Shown: positions 57,795 through 64,000 of the stretch, piece after piece
Layout: each line of letters opens with the position of its first letter
How positions within the stretch are numbered: the first letter of the stretch is position 1
Notes under the pieces: model-generated
Seen by the model: the letters and a program-made list of their open reading frames with translations, nothing else
Told to the model about the DNA's origin: nothing
Database searches by the model: none
NCBI RefSeq assembly: GCF_013201545.1
Contig: NZ_CP053746.1
Span: 3,796,501-3,860,500, forward strand
Reading direction: 5' to 3'
Source: Pseudomonas graminis
Lineage (GTDB): Bacteria > Pseudomonadota > Gammaproteobacteria > Pseudomonadales > Pseudomonadaceae
DNA: 64,000 nt
Position numbers and translations under genes: made by a program

Positions 57795-58649
57795 ATGACA
57801 CGCCCGAAGCGTTGGACCACCGCCGTGCTTGATGTTCAGGCACCCGGCGGTTGGGCTGTGGTTCAGAGTGACCAGGGCTTTTTGAAGGACAGCAACGGCG
57901 TGCTGTTCCCGCGCGAGTGGCTGAAGCGGCAGGATTTGTCCTTGATGCATGAGCACGGCATTGGCCATTTTGACGGCGAACCGGTGTACGTGCAGACACT
58001 TCGAGATGCGCAGGCGTTGGATGTAGAGGGTGCGCAGTGGCAAACCCTGCGCCAGTTCATGCTCGCCGACGACGCCGAGGTGTTCCAGATGCTCGGTTAC
58101 GCGGCGCAGATCAGCACCTGGGCCCGTGAACATCGTTTTTGTGGCCGTTGCGGCCAGCCGGCCCGGCAGGTGCCGGGGGAGCGGGCGATGTATTGCCCGC
58201 ATTGCGATCTGCGTGCTTATCCGCGGATCTCGCCGAGCATGATCGTACTGATCACCCGCGGCGACGAAGTGCTGCTGGCGCGTTCACCGCGTTTCTTGAC
58301 CGGGGTGTACAGCACGCTGGCCGGATTCGCCGAGCCCGGAGAGTCGGCCGAGGATTGCGTGCGCCGCGAGGTGATGGAAGAGGTGCAGGTGAGGGTCAAG
58401 AACATCCAGTACAAGGGCAGCCAGTGCTGGCCGTTCCCGCACTCGATGATGCTCGGCTTTCACGCCGAATACGCCAGCGGCGAGATCGTGCCCCAGGCAG
58501 ACGAAATCGAAGACGCCCAGTGGTTCAGCATCCACGATCTGCCGCCGTTGCCGGCCAGTCGCTCGATTGCGCGCTATCTGATCGATCTTTACCTGGCCCA
58601 GCGCTCAGGCTCAGTTGAACCAGTGTTGCCAGGCCAGGCGGACGGTTAA
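57795..58649 (+). CDS. nudC: NADH pyrophosphatase / NAD-capped RNA decapping Nudix enzyme
   Basis: The 284-residue protein has an N-terminal domain, the zinc ribbon CGRCG...CPHC (~residues 117-136) and the Nudix box in [20 protein letters not shown]. The NudC hallmark SQPWPFPxS appears as SQCWPFPHS, with Cys replacing the first Pro. It hydrolyses NADH and removes NAD caps from RNA. GAGGAG precedes the ATG. Its 3' end overlaps the convergent TSUP gene by 39 bases. Confidence 0.95.
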   Translation: MTRPKRWTTAVLDVQAPGGWAVVQSDQGFLKDSNGVLFPREWLKRQDLSLMHEHGIGHFDGEPVYVQTLRDAQALDVEGAQWQTLRQFMLADDAEVFQMLGYAAQISTWAREHRFCGRCGQPARQVPGERAMYCPHCDLRAYPRISPSMIVLITRGDEVLLARSPRFLTGVYSTLAGFAEPGESAEDCVRREVMEEVQVRVKNIQYKGSQCWPFPHSMMLGFHAEYASGEIVPQADEIEDAQWFSIHDLPPLPASRSIARYLIDLYLAQRSGSVEPVLPGQADG

Positions 58650-59384
58650 CCCCAGCACCACGGTGATGAACACAGGGCGGATGAACTTGGCACCGCCCTT
58701 GATCGCGGTTCTGGCGCCCATGAAGGCGCCGGCCATCACCGCCACGCCCATCGTCAATCCGATCACCCAGTCCACCGAGCCGTTGATGGCGAAGATCATC
58801 AGCGCAGCGGCGTTGCTGACGAAGTTCATGCTGCGCGCCACGCCGCTGGCTTTCACCAGATCCACCGGGTAGATCAGCAGCGTGCTGACGGTCCAGAACG
58901 CCCCGGTGCCGGGTCCGGCCACCCCGTCGTAAAAGCCCAGCCCCAGGCCTTGGGGCAGCTGCCATTTGGTCTTGATCGGCGCGTTGCTGTCCAGCGGTGC
59001 TTTGGGCGTGCCGCCGAACAGCAGGTACAGCCCGCAGCCGAACACGATCACCGGGAGCATCTGATTCAGCAGTTCGGCCGGCAAATAATGTGCGACGACC
59101 GCGCCGATCAGCGCTCCCACCGCCGTACCGATCAACGCGCGTTTCCACTGCGCCGGGTGAAACAGCTTGCGGCGATAAAAGGTGTAGCTGGCGGTGGCCG
59201 AGCCGAAGGTCGAGCTGAGCTTGTTGGTGCCCAGCACCAGATGCGGCGGCAGGCCGGCAGTGAGCAGGGCAGGCGTGGTCAACAGACCGCCGCCACCGGC
59301 GATGGCGTCGATGAAACCGGCGACAAAGGCAACGACAGCCAACACCAGCAGGGTGGTGGGTTCAACGGTGAGTTCGAAAGGCAT
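58611..59384 (-). CDS. TSUP (TauE/SafE) family membrane permease
   Basis: The 257-residue protein has about eight hydrophobic helices. Its N-terminal [19 protein letters not shown] and [20 protein letters not shown] are the two TSUP repeats. The family moves sulfonates, sulfite, thiosulfate or similar anions; the substrate here is unknown. It overlaps the nudC 3' end and is followed upstream by a REP cluster. Confidence 0.9.
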   Translation of the reverse strand: MPFELTVEPTTLLVLAVVAFVAGFIDAIAGGGGLLTTPALLTAGLPPHLVLGTNKLSSTFGSATASYTFYRRKLFHPAQWKRALIGTAVGALIGAVVAHYLPAELLNQMLPVIVFGCGLYLLFGGTPKAPLDSNAPIKTKWQLPQGLGLGFYDGVAGPGTGAFWTVSTLLIYPVDLVKASGVARSMNFVSNAAALMIFAINGSVDWVIGLTMGVAVMAGAFMGARTAIKGGAKFIRPVFITVVLGLTVRLAWQHWFN

Positions 59385-59460
59385 GGGAAGGCGCTTATCG
59401 GGCAGATGGGCAGAATGGCTGCCCGGAAGCGCAGCATTCTACCTGCAAGGCGGGCGGTGG

Positions 59461-59640
59461 AGTAGGACTGGCTTCTGCCGGGAAGAGGCCGGCGCGAACA
59501 CCCTAAATTCCGCGGTGTGCTGCCTGACGTCTTCCCGGCTAAAGCCGGTCCCACTAACAGCGCGCGCGGTGTGTCAGGGGGTGCACGCTCTTATTGTGGG
59601 ACCGGCTTCAGCCGGGAAGAGGCCGGCGTGAACACACTCG
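59461..59640. repeat. REP/REPIN cluster, family A (three units)
   Basis: Direct unit AGTAGGACTGGCTTCTGCCG (59461 onward, two variant bases), inverted CTTCCCGGCTAAAGCCGGTC (59531 onward) and direct GTGGGACCGGCTTCAGCCGG (59596 onward). The 278-base gap between the TSUP and oxidoreductase genes contains this and nothing else recognised. Confidence 0.9.
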
Positions 59641-59662
59641 ATCTCACGGCATGACACCTGGC

Positions 59663-60802
59663 TCAAATATCGGAAATACTCACCCAGCGCATCTCTTTCG
59701 CCGCCATGCGAATCGCTGTGGCCAGGCGCTCGACTTCCATGGCTTCGGCAAAATCCGTCCCGTTTGAACCCTGCCCACCCAGCGCCTGAATCAGTTCATG
59801 CACTTCCAGCGTCTTGAGCTCGTTGTACCCCAGCTGATGTCCCGGCGCCGGGCAGAAAGATGCATACCCCGGTTGCGCGGGCCCCGCCAGAATTCGCTGA
59901 AACCCGTCGCGTCCGGGGAATCCTGCCCGGTACAGCCGCAGCTCGTTAAGACGTTCTTGATCAAACGACAGCGTGCCTTCGGTGCCACCGATTTCGAAAC
60001 TCAGATGATTTTTGTAGCCATGCTTGAGCCAACTGCTGCCGAACGTGCCACGCGCGCCGTTGGCAAAGCGCAGCAGGGCGTAAGTCTGGTCATCGATGCT
60101 GATCGCCCGTTGCTCTTCACTGCCGCGGGTGGCCGGGCGTTGTGGGTGCACCGTTTGCGAGTCCGCGCACACCGCGTCGACGTCGCCGAGCAGGTACCGC
60201 GCCATCGCCAGCAAATGACTGCCGAGGTCCGCCAGGGCGCCGCCGGCATGGGCTTCTTCGCAGCGCCACGACCACGGTGACAGCCCATTGCCCATGAAGT
60301 CCTCGCTGAACTCCCCCTGAAAACTGACGATCCGCCCCAGCTCGCCGCCCTCGATCATCTGCTTCGCCAGCCCGATGATCGGGTTGTGCTGATAGTTGTA
60401 GCCCACCCTCGTGACGACGCCGGCTTTAAGCGCTGCCGCCTGCATCTCCCGCGCCTGTTCCAGACTCACTGCCAGCGGCTTCTCGCAGTACACCGCTTTG
60501 CCCGCTTCAAGAGCAGCCATCGCCATGGGGAAATGCAGCAGGTTCGGCGTGGTGATCGCTACCAGGTTGACCGACGGGTCGCTGACCAACTGCTGCCAGT
60601 CGCCATGACTGCGTCCGAACCCCCAACTGGCTGCGCACTTTTCCGCGCGCGCAGCATCCGCATCGGCCAGCGCGACGAGCTTGAGGTTGAAGGGGAGATC
60701 GAAGGTGGTACGTGCGTTGTGAAACGCCAGGGCATGAGCCCGACCCATAAAGCCCGTGCCAATCAGGCCGACGCCCAGTTCTGGAAGAGAATTCCCGCGC
60801 AT
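59663..60802 (-). CDS. Gfo/Idh/MocA-family oxidoreductase
   Basis: The 379-residue protein has an NAD(P)-binding Rossmann domain (VGLIGTGFMGRAHALAFHNA, residues ~11-30), EKPLAVSLEQA with the conserved EKP motif and a C-terminal alpha/beta domain. The family oxidises sugars, inositols or related polyols; the substrate is undefined. No sugar transporter or regulator is adjacent. It is in a minus-strand group but 126 bases from the upstream SDR. Confidence 0.9.
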   Translation of the reverse strand: MRGNSLPELGVGLIGTGFMGRAHALAFHNARTTFDLPFNLKLVALADADAARAEKCAASWGFGRSHGDWQQLVSDPSVNLVAITTPNLLHFPMAMAALEAGKAVYCEKPLAVSLEQAREMQAAALKAGVVTRVGYNYQHNPIIGLAKQMIEGGELGRIVSFQGEFSEDFMGNGLSPWSWRCEEAHAGGALADLGSHLLAMARYLLGDVDAVCADSQTVHPQRPATRGSEEQRAISIDDQTYALLRFANGARGTFGSSWLKHGYKNHLSFEIGGTEGTLSFDQERLNELRLYRAGFPGRDGFQRILAGPAQPGYASFCPAPGHQLGYNELKTLEVHELIQALGGQGSNGTDFAEAMEVERLATAIRMAAKEMRWVSISDI

Positions 60803-60928
60803 GACAGCGTGTCCTTTGAGACCTGTTGTTGTGCGGAAAATGTAGGCTGTTGGGGGTTCCCGATGGAATCTTTATTCCATCAGGAACACCTCAGTTTCAC
60901 CTCAGCGGCTCAGGTGTGCTCAAGAGGC

Positions 60929-61696
60929 TCAGGACAGGAAACCGCCGTCCACATTCAATGCCACGCCCGTCGTGTAGCTCGAGGCATCGCTGGCCAGGTA
61001 CAGCACCGTCCCCGCCATTTCGCTCGGCGCCGCGACCCGCTTCAGGGGAATCTGCGCCAATGCGGTGTTGAGGATCTTCTCGTTGCTCACCAGCGCCGAG
61101 GCAAATTTGGTGTCGGTCAGGCCGGGCAGCAGGGCGTTGCAACGGATGCCGAATTGCGCGCATTCCTTGGCGAAAACCTTGGTCATGTTGATCACCGCTG
61201 CTTTGGTCACCGAATAGATGCCCTGATACACGCCCGGCGAGACGCCGTTGATCGAGGCCACATTGATGATGCTGCCGCCGCCGTGTTCGCGCATCAGCTT
61301 GCCGGCCTCCACCGACATGAAGAAGTAGCCGCGGATGTTCACGTCGACGGTCTTCTGGAACGCGCCGAGGTCGGTGTCCAGCACGTTGCAAAACTGCGGG
61401 TTAGTGGCTGCGTTATTTACCAGAATGTCCAGGCGGCCAAACTGCTCGCGGATCTGCGCGAACACCGCCGTGATCTGTTCCATTTCACCGATGTGGCAGG
61501 CGATGGCCGTGGCTTGGCCGCCGTCGGCAATGATCGCGTCCGCCACTTGCTGGCAGCCGTCGATCCGGCGGCTCGAGACGATGACATGGGCACCCTGCTG
61601 GGCCAGCAGCTTGGCGATCGCCTCGCCGATGCCACGGCTGGCGCCCGAGACGAAAGCGATCTTGCCGTCGAGGTCGAACAGTTGAGTCTTGGACAT
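60929..61696 (-). CDS. SDR-family oxidoreductase
   Basis: The 255-residue SDR has FVSGASRGIGEAIAKLLAQQ, NNAATNPQF, Ser in NVASINGVSPG and Tyr-x3-Lys in YSVTKAAVINM. ATG 61696 (MSKTQLFDLDGKIAF) follows AAGGAA; the 61741 start is not needed. It sits 25 bases downstream of a phosphotransferase-fold gene and is likely cotranscribed with it. In pseudomonads this SDR-kinase pair is often near lipid-related genes; the substrate is unknown. Confidence 0.87.
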   Translation of the reverse strand: MSKTQLFDLDGKIAFVSGASRGIGEAIAKLLAQQGAHVIVSSRRIDGCQQVADAIIADGGQATAIACHIGEMEQITAVFAQIREQFGRLDILVNNAATNPQFCNVLDTDLGAFQKTVDVNIRGYFFMSVEAGKLMREHGGGSIINVASINGVSPGVYQGIYSVTKAAVINMTKVFAKECAQFGIRCNALLPGLTDTKFASALVSNEKILNTALAQIPLKRVAAPSEMAGTVLYLASDASSYTTGVALNVDGGFLS

Positions 61697-61721
61697 TGTT
61701 GTTTTCCTTGTCGTGTCGCAA

Positions 61722-62789
61722 TCAGAGGCTGGAACGCTCAATCACCTGCAGAGCCATGCGTTCGAGCAGGGTATTCATATGAATGAACTGGGCGAAGCGC
61801 TTGTCCTGGGTCTGACCGTGGAAGAAGCGGTAGTAGATCTGCTGGACGATGCCGGCCAGACGGAACAGACCGTAGGTGTAGTAAAAGTCGAAATTGTCGA
61901 TGGCAATGCCCGAGCGCTCGGCGTAGTACGCCACGAACTCCTTGCGGGTGAGCATGCCCGGCGCATGGCTGGGCTGACGCCGCATCAGTTGCACCGGTGC
62001 CGGGTCGTCCGCCTGAATCCAGTACGCCAGGCTATTGCCCAGGTCCATCAGCGGATCCCCCAGCGTGGTCAGCTCCCAATCAAGCACGCCGATAATATGC
62101 ATCGGGTTGTCCGGGTCGAGGATCACGTTGTCGAAGCGGTAATCGTTGTGCACCAGACTGGAAACGGGATGGTCGTCCGGCTTTTTTTCGTCCAGCCAGC
62201 GGGCGACCTTTTCCCAGCTGGGCGCGTCGTCGGTGCGGGCTTTCTCGTAGCGCTCGGTCCAGCCGCGAATCTGCCGCTCCACATAGCCCTGGGGTTTGCC
62301 CAGGTCGCCCAGCCCACAGGCGGTGTAATCCACCTGATGCAGCTCGACCAGCCGATCGATGAAGCTCTTGCACAGGGCTTCGGTTTGCGCGGCGTCGAGG
62401 TTCAGCTCGGCGGGCAACTCCGAGCGCAGGATGACGCCCTTAACCCGCTCCATCACGTAAAACTCGGCACCGATCACGTTTTCGTCAGTGCAGTGCAAAT
62501 AGGCCTTGGGGCAATAAGGGAAGGCGTCGCGCAACTGATTGAGAATGCGGAATTCGCGGCCCATGTCGTGGGCGCTTTTCGCCTTGTGACCGAATGGCGG
62601 GCGGCGCAGGACGAATTCCTGCTCGGGGTACTTGAGCAAATAGGTCAGGTTCGACGCGCCACCGGGAAACTGGCTGATCTGCGCGCTGGCGCTCAGGCCG
62701 GGGATATGGGCTTTCAGGTAAGGGTCGATCAACGCAGCGTCGAGTTCTTCGCCGGATCGAACCTGGGTGGACTGGTCGGTGAGCGGCAT
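61722..62789 (-). CDS. Phosphotransferase-fold protein (APH / ACAD10-like)
   Basis: The 355-residue protein has the aminoglycoside-phosphotransferase fold with Brenner motif HNDYRFDN and metal motif LDWELTTLGDP. The ATP-binding strand YLLKYPEQEFVLRRPPFG and the central GVILRSELPAELN region match the ACAD10/11 kinase-like domain family, some of which phosphorylate 4-hydroxy-acyl-CoAs. A lipid-catabolic role is inferred, not shown. It is followed by the SDR gene. Confidence 0.88.
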   Translation of the reverse strand: MPLTDQSTQVRSGEELDAALIDPYLKAHIPGLSASAQISQFPGGASNLTYLLKYPEQEFVLRRPPFGHKAKSAHDMGREFRILNQLRDAFPYCPKAYLHCTDENVIGAEFYVMERVKGVILRSELPAELNLDAAQTEALCKSFIDRLVELHQVDYTACGLGDLGKPQGYVERQIRGWTERYEKARTDDAPSWEKVARWLDEKKPDDHPVSSLVHNDYRFDNVILDPDNPMHIIGVLDWELTTLGDPLMDLGNSLAYWIQADDPAPVQLMRRQPSHAPGMLTRKEFVAYYAERSGIAIDNFDFYYTYGLFRLAGIVQQIYYRFFHGQTQDKRFAQFIHMNTLLERMALQVIERSSL

Positions 62790-62944
62790 GCTTATCCCTG
62801 CAGATTATTTTGGTTGGCCAGGATCATTGGCTAATCTAATGCGCCCCCACGCCCGTGAACAAGGGCTATTGGCGTGGGTGTTACGGGGCAATCAGCCGCC
62901 CTGATTCACAGGCGGGGGTCGCTGTCTTGCACGTCGCCCGGGCG

Positions 62945-62978
62945 AAAAAAAACCGAAGCCGGGCAGCTTCGGTTTTTT
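62945..62978. terminator. Bidirectional terminator after the SCP2 gene
   Basis: AACCGAAGC (62951-62959) pairs with GCTTCGGTT (62966-62974), with AAAAAAAA before and TTTT after. It ends the SCP2 gene on the minus strand; the A-run also makes it work in the other direction. Confidence 0.9.
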
Positions 62979-62995
62979 GCAAGAACGGTGCGTTC

Positions 62996-63310
62996 TCAGG
63001 AAGGGAACAGCTCGCTCAGTTTCATCGCCAGCATCATGTCGCCTTCAGCGCGCAGTTTGCCGCCCATGAACGCCTGCATGCCGTCGGTCTCGCCGCTGAC
63101 GATGCCTTCAAGGGTTTCGCCGTCCATCACCAGCGTGACCTGGGCGTCCGGGTTTTCGCCTTCCTGCAATTCGCAGGTGCTGTCCTTGACGATCAGGGAG
63201 AAGTTCTTGGTTTCGTCGATGCGAAACCCGAACACCAGGTCCAGGCCTGCAGCGGCGGCTGGGTTGAACTTGGCTTTCATGGCTTGAACGGCGTTTTCTA
63301 CGGAGCTCAT
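62996..63310 (-). CDS. SCP2 sterol-binding-domain protein
   Basis: The 104-residue product is one SCP2 domain: AAGLDLVFGFRIDETKNFSL, then VTLVMDGETLEGIVSGET and AFMGGKLRAEGDMMLAMKL. Such domains bind acyl-CoA or other lipids; the one in a bacterial operon of lipid enzymes usually carries acyl chains. It lies 58 bases from the histidine phosphatase gene and upstream of the kinase-like gene in the same direction. Confidence 0.93.
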   Translation of the reverse strand: MSSVENAVQAMKAKFNPAAAAGLDLVFGFRIDETKNFSLIVKDSTCELQEGENPDAQVTLVMDGETLEGIVSGETDGMQAFMGGKLRAEGDMMLAMKLSELFPS

Positions 63311-63368
63311 GGTGTGATCCTTTTATATGAGTGATGACGAGCACTTTGCGGGTGCGGTTGGCCGGGGC

Positions 63369-64000
63369 TCAGCGGTAGGTGATGAGCTCCGGCGCCTTCA
63401 TCAGTTGCAGGTGCGCGTAACTGTTGAAGGAAGCCAGGGACACCTCGCGCTCACGGAACTTCAGGTGGTTGAGCGAGGTGTTGACGATGTGCCAGTTGAG
63501 TTCGAAGGCCTGGGTGGCCGGCATTTGCGTAATCAGGTGGAGCAGGGCAGTGATGGTGCCGCCGGAGGTGAACACGGCGATGCGATCGCTTGGCCCGGCG
63601 CTGTCGAGAATCCCGCTCAGGCCCGCTTCAACCTCCTCGACGAACGCTTGCCAGCTCTGCAGCGCGGCGGCGTCGTGATCGCCCACCAGCCAGCGGCGAA
63701 TGATCGCGGCAAACAAACGCTGAAACTCGGCGCGGTTGTTGGCGGCGTCGCGCATGATCTCGAAGGCTTCGGGTTCTTCATCCAGCATCGCGGGGATCAG
63801 CGCACGGATCACGCCTTCGGCGTTGAATTCATTGAAGGCGATGTCGGTTTCAAGTTCGGGGGTGGGGAGGCCGGCGGCGTTGAGCTGGGCAATCACCGTT
63901 TCAGCCGTGTGACGCTGGCGGTACAGGGCGCCGCTGATGCAGCGGTCGAAGGTCAGGCCCAGCTGCGCGAGGTGTGCGCCGAGGATTTCCGACTGGCGAA
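63369..64000 (-). CDS. Histidine-phosphatase family protein, C-terminal part
   Basis: The frame runs off the right edge, so the N-terminal RHG catalytic motif is outside the window. The visible ~210 residues include SGALYRQRHTAETV, a conserved acidic region (AFNEFNAEG) and FTSGGTITALLHL near residue 130 that matches the second catalytic histidine region of this superfamily but with G-G-T-I. The substrate is unknown. It is first (in transcript order) of the SCP2/kinase/SDR group. Confidence 0.85.
   Translation of the reverse strand, partial: RQSEILGAHLAQLGLTFDRCISGALYRQRHTAETVIAQLNAAGLPTPELETDIAFNEFNAEGVIRALIPAMLDEEPEAFEIMRDAANNRAEFQRLFAAIIRRWLVGDHDAAALQSWQAFVEEVEAGLSGILDSAGPSDRIAVFTSGGTITALLHLITQMPATQAFELNWHIVNTSLNHLKFREREVSLASFNSYAHLQLMKAPELITYR

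Overview
The window looks like the chromosome of a Pseudomonas sensu stricto species. Three gene orders match what I remember of P. aeruginosa PAO1 and relatives: thrS-infC-rpmI-rplT-pheST-ihfA-merR-tRNA-Pro, then tyrB/uvrB-gltX-tRNAs-tetR-thioesterase-dusC-ibpA-lysR-leuCDB-asd, and the mltA, gluconate dehydrogenase and nudC genes. Abundant REP-type palindromes, a fluorescent-pseudomonad siderophore tailoring cassette and a sugar-acid pathway suggest a plant- or soil-associated member (P. syringae or P. fluorescens lineage). The species call is an inference.

Layout. 1-8910: end of an I78 protease-inhibitor gene, a cold-shock gene, a small secreted protein, then the translation operon thrS-infC-rpmI-rplT, pheST, ihfA, a MerR regulator and tRNA-Pro(GGG). 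8865-11896: remnant of an element integrated into tRNA-Pro. It has a truncated integrase, a lipoprotein, decayed phage-like ORFs, three tiny membrane proteins and an imperfect copy of the tRNA 3' end at the far side. 11900-17070: small Pseudomonas-type proteins, a PseH-like acetyltransferase, a DUF883 protein, a DUF2934 protein, an MFS pump and mltA. 17333-20266: an mbtH / SyrP-like hydroxylase / pvdF / fhuF-like cassette, which is siderophore tailoring and iron release without a peptide synthetase. 20377-26214: a chemoreceptor with a FliA-type promoter and a three-subunit periplasmic gluconate 2-dehydrogenase.

26426-34201: a complete non-phosphorylating L-fucose pathway (permease, mutarotase, dehydrogenase, lactonase, fuconate dehydratase, 2-keto-3-deoxy-L-fuconate dehydrogenase, diketo-acid hydrolase) with a divergent GntR/FadR-type regulator and a palindromic operator candidate. 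34371-37443: an SDR, an MFS pump and a small disordered protein among repeats. 37880-42990: tyrB, uvrB, gltX. 43104-43749: a strong promoter, a duplicated tRNA-Ala(GGC)/tRNA-Glu(TTC) pair and a terminator. 43846-52345: TetR, thioesterase, dusC, heat-shock ibpA with sigma-32 promoter and RNA thermometer, LysR, leuC, leuD, leuB, asd. 52658-56609: a signalling cluster of stand-alone receiver, hybrid histidine kinase and double-domain KaiC-like ATPase. 56893-64000: dienoyl-CoA isomerase-like protein, nudC, a TSUP permease, and a minus-strand group of oxidoreductases, a kinase-fold protein, an SCP2 protein and a histidine phosphatase that runs off the end.

The best candidates for a closer look are the thrS leader with two tRNA-Thr anticodon-like hairpins, the KaiC/histidine-kinase/receiver cluster, the siderophore cassette detached from any NRPS, and the tRNA-Pro element remnant. 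No rRNA, CRISPR array or intact insertion sequence was seen.
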